A stretch of DNA of 43,026 nucleotides from Bradyrhizobium sp. AS23.2 (lineage in GTDB: Bacteria; Pseudomonadota; Alphaproteobacteria; Rhizobiales; Xanthobacteraceae). Shown one piece after another: positions 6,922 to 15,597 of this stretch (the stretch's first letter is position 1; the number at the start of each line of letters is the position of its first letter). Made by a program: the position numbers and the translations under genes. The DNA lies in contig NZ_LGHM01000060.1 in the NCBI RefSeq assembly GCF_001908185.1, positions 1 to 43,026 on the forward strand, given 5' to 3'. The notes beneath the pieces were generated by a model that searched no databases, was not told where the DNA came from, and saw only the letters and a program-made list of their open reading frames with translations.

Positions 6922-8151
6922 CTATTTCGCTTTCTGAACTAGCGGACACTCGCTCTCGCTCAACGGACGAAAAGCGTCCTTGCCAGGGATCGTGGCGGCG
7001 ACCTTCATCAGATCCCACTCGCCCTTCGACTCAGAAGGGTCTTTGGTCGCCAGCAGGTACATGTCGCGAATGACGCGTCCGTCGTCACGGATCGTCCCGT
7101 TCTTCGTCATGAAATCGTTGATCGGAATCTCTTTCATCTTGGCCATCACCGCCTTGGCGTCCTTCGTGCTCGCGGCCTTCACCGCCTTCAGGTAATGTAT
7201 GGCGGCGCTGTAGGTGCCGGCCTGCACCTGCGTCGGCGGCTGGCCGTACTCCTGCAAGAAGCGCTTCGAGAACTCGCGGGTCTCGTCGTTCTGGTCCCAA
7301 TAGAAAGCTTCGACGAACTGCAGTCCCTTGGTAGCCTTGAGCCCGAGCGAGTGGATCTCAGTGACCTGCATCAGAAGGCCGACCATCTTCTGGCCGCCCT
7401 CCTGGAGGCCAAACTCGGCGCCCTGCTTCAGCGCGGTGATGGTATCGTTGCCGGCATTCGCGACGCCAACGACCTGAGCCTTGGACGTCTGGGCTTGGAG
7501 CAGGAACGAGCTGAAATCGGACGTGTTGAGCGGATGCCTCACCGATCCGAGCACGGTCCCGCCGAGCGCTTTCACGAAGGTCGCCGCGCTTGCTTCCAGC
7601 GCATGTCCGAACGCATAGTCGGCCGTGATGAAGTACCAGCTCTTGCCGCCTTGGGCGACCACCGCTGTCGCCGCACCCTTGCCGAGCGCGTAGGTATCGT
7701 AGACCCAGTGGACGCCGTTCGGCGAACAGGACTTGCCCGTGAGTTCGGCGGTTGCGGGGGTCGTCGCGAGCGTGATCCTGTTCTTGTCGGCCGCGAGCTT
7801 CTGGACCGCGAGCGCCGCGGCCGAGCTACCCATGCCGAGGATCGCGTCGACGCCTTCCACGTCGAACCATTTGCGGGCGACGCTCATGCCGATATCGACC
7901 TTGTTCTGGAGATCGGCCGACGTCATCTCGATCGGTTTGCCGAGCAGCGAACCGCCAAAATCCTTGATGGCCATCCGCACCGCGAGGACGTTGCCCTGGC
8001 CGGAATTTTCCGCATAAGGGCCGCTCATGTCGTCGAGCACCGCGAGCTTGACGGGTCCGTTCGCCTCGTCGGCGAGCGCGGCTCCGCCAAACGGCACCGT
8101 CGATGCCAATGCCGCCAAAACCGCAATGATGAGCGCTGGGCTTCTAGCCAT
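6922..8151 (-). CDS. ABC-transporter substrate-binding protein (Liv/branched-chain type)
   Basis: The 409-residue protein has a signal peptide (residues 1 to about 27, cleavage after AALA) and then VKLAVLDDMSGPYAENSGQG, the start of the type I periplasmic-binding fold used by LivJ/LivK-like and aromatic-acid binding proteins. Later features such as DAILGMGSSAAALAVQKLA and WYFITADYAFGHALEASAATFV fit the family. It would capture a small organic acid or amino acid in the periplasm. Its ATG lies 8 bases inside the end of the CoA-transferase gene, so the two are co-translated. No permease or ATPase genes are in the cluster, so it either uses a remote transporter or signals. Confidence 0.92.
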   Translation of the reverse strand: MARSPALIIAVLAALASTVPFGGAALADEANGPVKLAVLDDMSGPYAENSGQGNVLAVRMAIKDFGGSLLGKPIEMTSADLQNKVDIGMSVARKWFDVEGVDAILGMGSSAAALAVQKLAADKNRITLATTPATAELTGKSCSPNGVHWVYDTYALGKGAATAVVAQGGKSWYFITADYAFGHALEASAATFVKALGGTVLGSVRHPLNTSDFSSFLLQAQTSKAQVVGVANAGNDTITALKQGAEFGLQEGGQKMVGLLMQVTEIHSLGLKATKGLQFVEAFYWDQNDETREFSKRFLQEYGQPPTQVQAGTYSAAIHYLKAVKAASTKDAKAVMAKMKEIPINDFMTKNGTIRDDGRVIRDMYLLATKDPSESKGEWDLMKVAATIPGKDAFRPLSESECPLVQKAK

Positions 8152-9376
8152 GGTCGTCCTTCCCGGATACGCGATCCTTTGCGGATCTGATGATTTTCTT
8201 GTTCAACAAGTCAGCGATGAGGTGCGCGTCCAGCCCAACCTCGCTCAAGACCTCGACGGTGTGTTCGCCCAGTGCCGGTGCGTGCCGCGATACCTTGGGT
8301 TGGGAGGTCGACCACTCGGTCGGGATAGCCACGTCCTTGACGCGTCCCTCCGACGGATGCTCAAAGGTCTGGAAATAGCCGATCGCACGCAGATGCTCGT
8401 CGTTGAGGACGTCATCGAGCGAATTCATTCGCGCCACCGGGATGTCGGCTTTTGTGAGAACGTCGATCCACTCTGCCGTCGTGCGCGTGGCCAGAACGCC
8501 GGCAAGGTATCCGTAAACCTCGTTGATGTGTTTCAGCCGCTCGTTCTGGGAAGAGAACCGCGTGTCCTTCTCGAACATGTCCATCTGACCGATCGCCGCG
8601 AAGAAGCTCCGCCAGTGCTTGTCGGTGTACACGAGCGTGCAGATAAACCCGTCAAGCGTTCGATGGGGGCGCCGGTTGTGCGCGAGGCTGCGCTGATAGC
8701 CGAGTTCGCCAATCGCGGGCTCGAACAGCGAGCCTGCGAGATGTTCGCCGAGAACGACGGTCAGCAGGTTCTCGAACATCGGTACGTCGACGCGCTGGCC
8801 CTCGCCGCTGACGTCGCGATGGCGCAGCGCAGCCATCGCGGCGAAAGCGACCTGCAGACCGACGATTCGATCGGCGAGGATGACGGGAGCATAGCGCGGT
8901 TCGGCCGACCCGGCCTTGAGAGACAGCCAGGGTATCCCCGACATTCCCTGGATCAGGTCGTCGTAGGCAGGGCGCGCGCCATAGGGACCGCGCTGGCTGA
9001 ATCCGAACGCGCCGACATAGACAAGCCGCGGATTGACGGCGCGAAGATCCTCGTATCCGAGCCCAAGCCTCGCCATCGCCTGCGGACGAATATTGTAGAG
9101 CAGGACGTCTGCCTGCTTTGCGAGGCGAAGCAGCAGATCGCGACCTTCCGCCGTCTTGAGATCGATCACGACCGAGCGCTTGCTGCGATTGGTCGACATG
9201 AACAGATGGCCCATGCCCGGATTTTTCATGGGACCGGACAGCCGCATCACGTCGCCGTCGGGCGCCTCGACCTTGATTACGTCCGCGCCGTAATCGCCCA
9301 TCAACTGACAGGCGTAGGGTCCCATCACGACCGTCGTCAGGTCGAGAACGCGAATGCCCTGCAGAGGTCCGGCCAT
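8144..9376 (-). CDS. CaiB/BaiF family CoA-transferase
   Basis: A type III CoA-transferase of 410 residues, the family's usual length. It begins with GIRVLDLTTVVMGPYACQLM and DYGADVIKVEAPDGD, typical of the family. The segment RPAYDDLIQGMSGI carries the Asp expected to form the aspartyl-CoA anhydride during transfer. The enzyme moves CoA between a donor acyl-CoA and a carboxylic acid, which would activate the substrate for the acyl-CoA dehydrogenase encoded immediately upstream (1-base gap). The actual acid is unknown. Its stop overlaps the start of the binding-protein gene. Confidence 0.93.
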   Translation of the reverse strand: MAGPLQGIRVLDLTTVVMGPYACQLMGDYGADVIKVEAPDGDVMRLSGPMKNPGMGHLFMSTNRSKRSVVIDLKTAEGRDLLLRLAKQADVLLYNIRPQAMARLGLGYEDLRAVNPRLVYVGAFGFSQRGPYGARPAYDDLIQGMSGIPWLSLKAGSAEPRYAPVILADRIVGLQVAFAAMAALRHRDVSGEGQRVDVPMFENLLTVVLGEHLAGSLFEPAIGELGYQRSLAHNRRPHRTLDGFICTLVYTDKHWRSFFAAIGQMDMFEKDTRFSSQNERLKHINEVYGYLAGVLATRTTAEWIDVLTKADIPVARMNSLDDVLNDEHLRAIGYFQTFEHPSEGRVKDVAIPTEWSTSQPKVSRHAPALGEHTVEVLSEVGLDAHLIADLLNKKIIRSAKDRVSGKDDHG

Positions 9377-9377
9377 G

Positions 9378-10529
9378 TTAGGCGGCCTTCTCTCTCAGCA
9401 TCTCGCGCGCGATGATCAACTGCTGGATCTGGCTGGTGCCTTCGTAGATGCGCAGCAGGCGGGCGTCGCGGAACAGCCGCTCGATCGGATACTCCTTGAT
9501 GTAGCCGTAGCCGCCGTGAATTTGCATGACGCGATCAGCGATCCGGCCGAGTGCTTCGGTCGTGAAATACTTGCAGCAGGCGGTTTCCTTGGTGACGGGC
9601 CGACCTTCGTCACGCATGCGGGCGACGCGCTCCACCATGGATCGTGAGGCGAGCGCCTCCGCCTCGCACTCGGCGAGCATACCCTGGATGAGCTGGAAGT
9701 TCGCGATCGGGTTGCCGAACTGGACGCGCTGAGAGGCGTAACGCACGCCCTCGTCGATGATCCGCTCGCTCAGGCCCGTTGCGACGGCCGACATGTGAAG
9801 CCGAGCATGGTCGAGCGACTTCATTGCGGTCTTGAAACCGACGCCTTCCCGGCCGCCCAGTAGCGACGTGGCCGGCACGCGGCAATTCTCGAAGATGACG
9901 TCGGCTGTGTGCGCACCGCGAAATCCCATCTTCTTGTTGCGCGGCCCGATCGTGATCCCGAGCGTGTCGCGCTCGACGAGAAACGCGGAGATACCCGACG
10001 TCTTCTGTTCCTTCGGACCGGTCCGTGCGAACACGGTGAAAATGCCGGCGTGAGGCGAATTAGTCGTAAACCGCTTGGTGCCGTTGATGACGTATCCGTC
10101 GCCGTCCCGCGTCGCCCGGGTCGTGAGCGATGCAGCGTCCGAACCCGCGCCAGGCTCGGTGAGACAGAAGGATGCGACGAGATCGCCCGCCGCGATGCGC
10201 GGCAGATATTTCCTGCGCTGCTCCTCGGTCCCGTCGACGATGATGCCCAGCGTTCCGACGCCGTTGCTGGTGCCGAAATAAGAGCGAAACACGGGCGAGG
10301 CGTAACCGATCTCGCAGACGACACTGGCCTCCTCGAACATCGAGAGGCCGAGCCCGCCATATTCCTCGGGAATCGTCATACCGAAGTAGCCGAACTGTCT
10401 GAGGCGGGCGACGATGTGGTCTGGAATTTCGTCGTGTTCTTCGACCCATTCCTCCGCCGGGATCAGTTCCTCGCGCACCAGACGTCTCGTCTGATCGACC
10501 ATCGATTGGAGCGTTTCCGCGTCAGCCAT
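9378..10529 (-). CDS. acyl-CoA dehydrogenase
   Basis: The enzyme oxidises an acyl-CoA to the 2,3-enoyl-CoA using FAD and an electron-transfer flavoprotein. From ATG 10529 it is 383 residues, normal for the family. Recognisable parts are ASFCLTEPGAGSDAASLTTR (flavin/substrate contact), an FTTNSPHAGIFTVFART strand, ARLHMSAVATGLSERI, and the C-terminal QIHGGYGYIKEYPIERLFRD and IYEGTSQIQ, where the Glu is the likely base. The frame extends upstream of 10529, but GAGG lies at the right distance for this start, which overlaps the end of the GntR gene by 8 bases. It is part of one operon with the CoA-transferase. Confidence 0.93.
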   Translation of the reverse strand: MADAETLQSMVDQTRRLVREELIPAEEWVEEHDEIPDHIVARLRQFGYFGMTIPEEYGGLGLSMFEEASVVCEIGYASPVFRSYFGTSNGVGTLGIIVDGTEEQRRKYLPRIAAGDLVASFCLTEPGAGSDAASLTTRATRDGDGYVINGTKRFTTNSPHAGIFTVFARTGPKEQKTSGISAFLVERDTLGITIGPRNKKMGFRGAHTADVIFENCRVPATSLLGGREGVGFKTAMKSLDHARLHMSAVATGLSERIIDEGVRYASQRVQFGNPIANFQLIQGMLAECEAEALASRSMVERVARMRDEGRPVTKETACCKYFTTEALGRIADRVMQIHGGYGYIKEYPIERLFRDARLLRIYEGTSQIQQLIIAREMLREKAA

Positions 10530-11256
10530 TGAGCTTACCTCTTTTTCTCTGCGTCTTTGCGGCCGCATCCAGATAGTGCTGATGCAGAACCTTCAGATGC
10601 CGCTCCATCTCGCCTACGGCCCGGTCCGCGCTCCCGCTGCGCATGTGTCTCATGAAGCGTCTGCGGGACTGAATGACGTCGACGCCCATGACGGAGCCGA
10701 ATTCGGCGATGAAGTCGCCCAAAAGGCTCATCAACGACCGCATCATCATGATGAGGATCGGATTGCGGGTCATTTCCGCAATAAGGATGTGAAACTGGAC
10801 GTTGATCTGCGTCTTCAGCGCGGAATTTCCGGCGAGCGTCTGGCGTTCCGCCTCGTCGATATTGGCATCGAGCGCCGCAAGTCCGGCTTCGTCCGCAACC
10901 GCGTGAGCAACCCCGATCACTGCGGACTCGATCGCCAGGCGTGCTTCCGTCAGCTGCGCCAAATCCACCCCGCCGACGGCAACCATGCCCTGCATTATTT
11001 TGGTCAGCGGCTGGGGACCGCCGTTGGCGACGAACGCACCGCCTGCGGCCCCTTTGCGCAGCTCGATCTGGCCGAGAGATTCCAGCGAGCGCAGGGCCTC
11101 CCTGACGACGTGCCGGCTGACGGCGAAGGTCGAAGCGAGATCCCTCTCGTTGGGCAGCTTCTCGCCAGGCGTCAGCTTGCCCGACTGGATCTGCTCGCCG
11201 ATCTGGCGCGAGACCTCTTCGAAGAGGCGCATCGATTTGATCGTGGTGAAATTCAT
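10522..11256 (-). CDS. GntR-family (FadR/FCD type) transcriptional regulator
   Basis: A 244-residue regulator from ATG 11256. The N-terminal winged helix-turn-helix shows LTPGEKLPNERDLASTFAVS followed by RHVVREALRSLESLG, and an effector-binding FCD domain follows (residues about 90-230, with AMVA..GVDLAQLTEARLAI and QFHILIAEMTRNP). It is the first gene of the operon with the dehydrogenase, CoA-transferase and binding protein, and most likely represses it until an acyl-CoA or acid is present. An in-frame ATG at 11292 is less likely because translation from there would run through the operator palindrome; AGGA sits 6-9 bases before ATG 11256. Confidence 0.9.
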   Translation of the reverse strand: MNFTTIKSMRLFEEVSRQIGEQIQSGKLTPGEKLPNERDLASTFAVSRHVVREALRSLESLGQIELRKGAAGGAFVANGGPQPLTKIMQGMVAVGGVDLAQLTEARLAIESAVIGVAHAVADEAGLAALDANIDEAERQTLAGNSALKTQINVQFHILIAEMTRNPILIMMMRSLMSLLGDFIAEFGSVMGVDVIQSRRRFMRHMRSGSADRAVGEMERHLKVLHQHYLDAAAKTQRKRGKLNG

Positions 11257-11289
11257 AATTGGTCCTATACCCCAATGGTTGGACCAATT
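11257..11289. promoter_or_regulatory. putative GntR operator
   Basis: Directly before the regulator's start codon lies TGGTTGGACCA (11276-11286), an exact TGGT-N3-ACCA match to the FadR-subfamily operator pattern. It is nested in a larger palindrome with arms AATTGGTCC (11257-11265) and GGACCAATT (11281-11289). Its position fits autoregulation of the operon. Confidence 0.65.
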
Positions 11290-11291
11290 CA

Positions 11292-11474
11292 ATGCTCCTG
11301 ATTGGTTACTGCTTCGGCATTCGATCGGGACGGCGCCTGCGCGATGAGGTTCATCTCAATCTAGCCTACCGGTGGTTCTGCCGGCTCGGCCTGGCTGGGG
11401 CGGTGCCGGATCACTCGACGTTCTCCAAGAACAGGCATGGCCGCTTCCGGGAGAGTGATCTGTCGCGTGTTTGA
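11292..11474 (+). pseudogene. IS1182-like transposase fragment
   Basis: Sixty codons read MLLIGYCFGIRSGRRLRDEV, then HLNLAYRWFCRLGLAGAVPD and HSTFSKNRHGRFRESDL. This is the conserved N-terminal region of IS1182-type (IS5/IS1182 group) transposases, where YRWFCRLGL and DHSTFS are characteristic. The frame is then cut at a TGA where repeat B begins, so the middle of the transposase, with most of its catalytic residues, is deleted. Its left edge abuts the GntR operator. Confidence 0.8.
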
Positions 11475-11475
11475 G

Positions 11476-11599
11476 AACGAAAACAGGGCGGGTCATCGAC
11501 CCGCCCTGTTTTGGCATACTCAACGAGGTCCCTGAGTTCGAAGGGACTATTTTGATTAAGAAGGACTCTGTTGCCTAAGAAGAACTATTTTGTCTGTAG
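11476..11599. repeat. repeat B, copy 2 (right end of cassette 2)
   Basis: The second copy of the 124-base element of 6050-6173. It follows the transposase fragment without a gap, ends GAACTATTTTGTCTGTAG, and lies 29 bases from the sdhB stop codon. The next bases (CGTCCGGGGGACG) differ from those after copy 1, which places the right end of the repeated unit close to 11599. Confidence 0.88.
11480..11512. terminator. hairpin terminator inside repeat B copy 2
   Basis: A perfect inverted repeat, AAAACAGGGCGGGT / ACCCGCCCTGTTTT, with a 5-base loop and flanking A/T runs. It can end transcription from either side, including read-through from sdhB. Confidence 0.7.
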
Positions 11600-11628
11600 G
11601 CGTCCGGGGGACGTAGCATAAAACTGGC

Positions 11629-12411
11629 CTAGATCTGGCGCTCGACCAGCTTGAGCTTGAGCTCGGCGATGGCTTCCGCCGGATTGAGACCCTTCGGGCA
11701 GGCCTTGGCGCAGTTCATGATGGTGTGGCAGCGGTAGAGGCGGAACGGGTCCTCGAGATCGTCCAGCCGCTCGCCGGTCGCTTCATCGCGGGAGTCCGAG
11801 ACCCAGCGGTTGGCCTGGAGCAGCGCGGCGGGGCCGAGGTAGCGTTCGCTGTTCCACCAATAGCTCGGGCAGGAGGTCGAGCAGCAGGCGCACAGGATGC
11901 ACTCGTAGAGGCCGTCGAGCTTCTCACGGTCCTCGTGGCTCTGGCGCCATTCCTTCTGCGGCGTCGGCGAGGTCGTCTTCAGCCACGGCTCGACGGAGGC
12001 GTATTGCGCGTAGAAATTGGTGAGATCGGGCACGAGGTCCTTCACCACCGGCTGGTGCGGCAGCGGATTCACCTTCACCGCACCATCCTTCACGTCGTGC
12101 ATCGAACGGGTGCAGGCCAGCGTGTTCTGGCCGTCGATGTTCATGGCGCAGGAGCCGCAGACGCCTTCGCGGCAGGAGCGGCGGAAGGTCAGCGACGGGT
12201 CGATGTGGTTCTTGATCCAGATCAGGCCGTCCAGGACCATCGGACCGCAATCATTGGTGTCGACGTAATAGGTGTCGACGCTCGGATTCTTGCCGTCGTC
12301 CGGATTCCAGCGATAGACGCGGAATTCGCGAAGCTCGGTCGCGCCCGCGGGCTTCGGCCAGGTCTTGCCGCCGGTGATCTTGGAGTTCTTCGGAAGTGCG
12401 AATTCAACCAT
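11629..12411 (-). CDS. sdhB: succinate dehydrogenase iron-sulfur subunit
   Basis: The 260-residue subunit passes electrons from the flavoprotein to ubiquinone in the membrane complex II. All three cluster-binding regions are present: [20 protein letters not shown] plus the following AC for [2Fe-2S], [16 protein letters not shown] for [4Fe-4S], and [17 protein letters not shown] for [3Fe-4S]. Length and order match alphaproteobacterial SdhB. It is the last gene of sdhCDAB, 24 bases after sdhA, and lies on the cytoplasmic face of the membrane. The accessory island begins just beyond its 3' end. Confidence 0.98.
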   Translation of the reverse strand: MVEFALPKNSKITGGKTWPKPAGATELREFRVYRWNPDDGKNPSVDTYYVDTNDCGPMVLDGLIWIKNHIDPSLTFRRSCREGVCGSCAMNIDGQNTLACTRSMHDVKDGAVKVNPLPHQPVVKDLVPDLTNFYAQYASVEPWLKTTSPTPQKEWRQSHEDREKLDGLYECILCACCSTSCPSYWWNSERYLGPAALLQANRWVSDSRDEATGERLDDLEDPFRLYRCHTIMNCAKACPKGLNPAEAIAELKLKLVERQI

Positions 12412-12435
12412 TTCGATAGGGCCTTCGCTGTTCGA

Positions 12436-14271
12436 TCAGTACACGCGCGCCTTCGGCGGGATGTACTGCACGTCGTTGGTCATGGTGTAGTCGTGAACCG
12501 GGCGGTACTCGATCTTGACCTTGCCGGAGTCAACCAGCCAGGCCAGCGTGTGCTTCATCCAGTTCTTGTCGTCGCGCTCGGAGAAATCCTCGCGGGCATG
12601 CGCGCCACGGCTCTCGGTGCGGTTGGCGGCCGAGTTCATCGTCACCACCGCCTGCGAGATCAGGTTGTCGAATTCGAGCGTCTCGACGAGGTCCGAATTC
12701 CACACCAGCGAGCGGTCGGAGACGGCGATGTCGGTGATGCCGCTGTGGACCTTCTCGATCAGGTTCTGGCCTTCGCTCAGGACCTCGCCGGTGCGGAACA
12801 CCGCGCAATTGTTCTGCATCACGTGCTGCATGCCTTCGCGCAGCTTCGCGGTCGGCGTGCCGCCGGAGGCGTAGCGGTAATGATCGAGACGGCCGAGCGC
12901 GAGCTCGGCCGAGTTCGCCGGCAGCTCCGGCTGCTTGGCGTTGGGGGTGAGCTTCTCGGCGAGACGCAGCGCGGCAGCGCGGCCGAACACGACGAGGTCG
13001 ATCAGCGAATTGGAGCCGAGGCGGTTGGCGCCGTGCACGGAGACGCAGGCGGCTTCGCCGATCGCCATGAGGCCGGGGATGATGGCGTTGTCGTCGCCGT
13101 CCTTCTTGGTCAGCACCTCGCCGTGATAGTTCGTCGGGATGCCGCCCATGTTGTAGTGCACGGTCGGAACGATCGGGATCGGCTCGCGCGTCACGTCGAC
13201 ATTGGCGAAGATCTTCGCGGATTCGGAGATGCCCGGCAGGCGTTCGGCCAGCACCGCGGGATCGAGATGGTCGAGATGCAGGAAGATGTGGTCCTTCTTC
13301 TTGCCGACGCCGCGGCCTTCGCGGATCTCGATGGTCATCGCGCGCGAGACGACGTCGCGCGAGGCGAGGTCCTTTGCGGACGGCGCGTAGCGCTCCATGA
13401 AGCGCTCGCCCTCGGAGTTGACGAGATAGCCGCCTTCGCCGCGCGCGCCTTCGGTGACGAGACAGCCGGAGCCGTAGATGCCGGTCGGATGGAACTGCAC
13501 GAACTCCATGTCCTGCAATGGCAAGCCGGCGCGCAGCACCATGCCGCCGCCGTCGCCGGTGCAGGTGTGGGCCGAGGTGCAGGACGCATAGGCGCGGCCG
13601 TAGCCGCCGGTCGCCAGGATCACGGTCTGGGCACGGAAGCGGTGCAGCGTGCCGTCGTCGAGCTTGAGCGCAATGACGCCGCGGCAGGTGCCCTGGTCGT
13701 CCATGATCAGGTCGATGGCGAAGAACTCGATGAAGAACTCGGCCGCGTGGCGCAGCGACTGGCCATACATCGTGTGCAGCATGGCGTGGCCGGTGCGGTC
13801 GGCGGCAGCGCAGGTGCGCTGCGCCTGGCCCTTGCCGTAGTCCATGGTCATGCCGCCGAACGGGCGCTGGTAGATCTTGCCGTCCTCGGTGCGCGAGAAC
13901 GGAACGCCCCAATGCTCGAGCTCGTAGACCGCCTCGGGCGCGTTGCGCACCATGTATTCGATCGCGTCCTGATCGCCCAGCCAATCCGACCCCTTCACGG
14001 TGTCGTACATGTGCCAGCGCCAGTCGTCCTTGTGCATGTTGCCGAGCGAGGCGGAGATACCGCCCTGCGCCGCGACCGTATGCGAGCGGGTCGGAAACAC
14101 CTTGGTGATGCAGGCCGTGCGCAGGCCCGCTTCGCTGCAGCCGACCACCGCGCGCAAGCCCGCGCCGCCGGCGCCGACCACGACGACGTCATAGGTGTGG
14201 TCTTCGATGGGATAGGCTTTGCCGTTGGTGGCGGGAGCGCCGTTGCCCTTGCCATTCGTCTCTGTGGCCAT
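12436..14271 (-). CDS. sdhA: succinate dehydrogenase flavoprotein subunit
   Basis: The 611-residue catalytic subunit oxidises succinate to fumarate. The FAD-binding [16 protein letters not shown] lies near residues 29-44, and [17 protein letters not shown] contains the His that carries covalent FAD in the family. The substrate-binding and capping regions show [20 protein letters not shown] and [20 protein letters not shown]. The C-terminal helical part ends in [15 protein letters not shown], as in other alphaproteobacteria. It is in the operon between sdhD (3-base gap) and sdhB, with no unusual features. Confidence 0.98.
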   Translation of the reverse strand: MATETNGKGNGAPATNGKAYPIEDHTYDVVVVGAGGAGLRAVVGCSEAGLRTACITKVFPTRSHTVAAQGGISASLGNMHKDDWRWHMYDTVKGSDWLGDQDAIEYMVRNAPEAVYELEHWGVPFSRTEDGKIYQRPFGGMTMDYGKGQAQRTCAAADRTGHAMLHTMYGQSLRHAAEFFIEFFAIDLIMDDQGTCRGVIALKLDDGTLHRFRAQTVILATGGYGRAYASCTSAHTCTGDGGGMVLRAGLPLQDMEFVQFHPTGIYGSGCLVTEGARGEGGYLVNSEGERFMERYAPSAKDLASRDVVSRAMTIEIREGRGVGKKKDHIFLHLDHLDPAVLAERLPGISESAKIFANVDVTREPIPIVPTVHYNMGGIPTNYHGEVLTKKDGDDNAIIPGLMAIGEAACVSVHGANRLGSNSLIDLVVFGRAAALRLAEKLTPNAKQPELPANSAELALGRLDHYRYASGGTPTAKLREGMQHVMQNNCAVFRTGEVLSEGQNLIEKVHSGITDIAVSDRSLVWNSDLVETLEFDNLISQAVVTMNSAANRTESRGAHAREDFSERDDKNWMKHTLAWLVDSGKVKIEYRPVHDYTMTNDVQYIPPKARVY

Positions 14272-14274
14272 GGG

Positions 14275-14680
14275 TTACACTCCGGATGAAAGCTTGAGGA
14301 TCGCGTAGGTCGAGGCAAGTGCCACGGCGATCGAGAAAAAGTTGTTGAGCATGACCGAGATGAGCTTCAGCTTCTCGTTATGGACGTAGTCCTCGATCAC
14401 CACCTGCATGCCGATCTTCATGTGCCAGGCGCTGGCGAAGATGAAGAGAAGCAGGATCAAGGCGACAGGAATGGAGCTGAGAATCTGCGCAGCGCCGGCC
14501 TGGTTGCGGCCGAGCAGCATCATGACGATCACCAGCACCGGGATCATCAGCAGCGTCATCGCAACGCCGGTGATGCGCTGGCGCCAGAAATCGGACGTGC
14601 CGGAATGCGCCGCGCCGAGATTGCGGACGCGGCCGAGCGGGGGTGCGCATGCTGCGCTTCGGCGTATCGGTCGCGCTCAT
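14275..14680 (-). CDS. sdhD: succinate dehydrogenase membrane anchor, frameshifted as read
   Basis: The gene should begin at ATG 14680, whose first bases overlap the sdhC stop (ATGA), and encode MSATDTPKRSMRTP before LGRVRNLG and SGTSDFWRQRITGVAMTLLM. In this sequence a run of five G (14639-14643, plus strand) shifts the frame after codon 14. Removing one base gives an uninterrupted 134-residue protein, the expected size. The C-terminal 94 residues (from ATG 14559) are intact, with three membrane helices and the SAWHMKIGMQVVIEDYVHNE region that carries the haem-ligand His. The subunit anchors the complex and helps bind haem b and quinone. A sequencing error in the homopolymer is the simplest explanation. 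Confidence 0.85.
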
Positions 14681-15075
14681 CGTCCACCTCCGATCGCGTA
14701 GGCGACGATCCAGATCAGCACCGTTAGCACGATGCCGCCGATCAGCGCGCCCCAGGTCAGGGCCTCGCGCTCATTGGCCTTGAAACCGTAGCCGAGGTCC
14801 CACACGAAGTGCCTGATGCCGCTCAGCATATGGTGCATCAGCGCCCAGGTGTAGCCGAACACGATCAGCCGGCCGATGATGCTGCCGGTGAAGGCCTGGA
14901 CATGGGCATAGGCGGTGGGGCCGGTCGCCGCTGCGATCAGCCACCAGGCCAGCAGCAGGGTTCCGACGTAAAGGGCGATGCCGGTGGCGCGATGAACGAT
15001 GGACAGCGCCATCGTTAGCGTCCAGCGGTAGACTTGCATGTGTGGTGAAAGGGGTCGTTCGATCCGTGCGGTCAT
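14677..15075 (-). CDS. sdhC: succinate dehydrogenase cytochrome b556 subunit
   Basis: From ATG 15075 the protein is 132 residues: MTARIERPLSPHMQVYRW, three membrane helices, the conserved SIVHRATGIAL (quinone site and haem region) and HHMLSGIRHFVWDLG with the haem-binding His. The frame is open further upstream, but that part has no conserved sequence. SdhC anchors complex II in the inner membrane together with SdhD. It is the first gene of the operon, so the promoter should lie in 15076-15250; I saw no clear consensus there. Confidence 0.95.
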   Translation of the reverse strand: MTARIERPLSPHMQVYRWTLTMALSIVHRATGIALYVGTLLLAWWLIAAATGPTAYAHVQAFTGSIIGRLIVFGYTWALMHHMLSGIRHFVWDLGYGFKANEREALTWGALIGGIVLTVLIWIVAYAIGGGR

Positions 15076-15597
15076 GGGCTTTTGATGTTTTATTGCGGCC
15101 CAGCAGGGGGCGCGCGGGGATCGCGAAAGGTCGGCTCTATTTACGGAGTCGGTTTCGCCTGCGCAATCTCCAAATCGCCATAAATCGAATTGGGGTTCAG
15201 CTCTAGAGCCTTGATGAACCAAGGCCAATCAGAGGCTTGGTATACCAGAGCAGTGGTGCGCCGACGAAGATCGGAATATTAACTCATTCTTTCTCAGAGT
15301 GGCTGAGGCGCATTGAAATCACTATTGGAACGGCTCTAAGTCGCCGCTGGCCGCTCACAGTTCGAACCAGTCAGTTCATGGGGCCTGCGAGCCCATGTGC
15401 TTCTCCCGACAGAGCTCGCCAGCCGTTCTGTGGTCCGATTTCGAGCCGGTCGACGGATATGCGCACCCTGCATTCCACCCCAGCCGGGAGGCACGACGTG
15501 TCGACCCGACGCACCAGATCGCCTACAGCTTGGCGCGCGGCCATTTCCGAACGGATGTCTCGGAGAAGTTGCGACCAGTCGCCGGGGCAGGTCAGGG
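15076..15597. other. non-coding interval between divergent sdhC and TauE/SafE genes
   Basis: About 520 bases without a credible gene. It must hold the sdh promoter at its left side. The frames open here lack ribosome sites and family resemblance, and the part 15240-15360 is lower in GC than its surroundings. I found no repeat or RNA motif. Confidence 0.4.

Noticed and set aside
6469..6942. 157-codon plus-strand frame before the binding-protein gene
   Set aside because: It is out of frame with both recognisable relics in that stretch and its composition is Arg-rich shadow-like.
12530..13984. 484-codon minus-strand frame inside sdhA
   Set aside because: It is an alternate frame of sdhA, Arg/His/Pro-rich, with no motif.
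11725..14289. 854-codon open frame on the plus strand opposite sdhB/sdhA
   Set aside because: It is antisense to two genes with complete catalytic motifs; long antisense frames are expected from high GC3 codon use and it has no recognisable domain.
15397..15597. upstream extension of the TSUP gene to ATG 15397
   Set aside because: The translated extension is Arg/Pro-rich and unlike membrane transporters; family similarity begins at GTG 15598.
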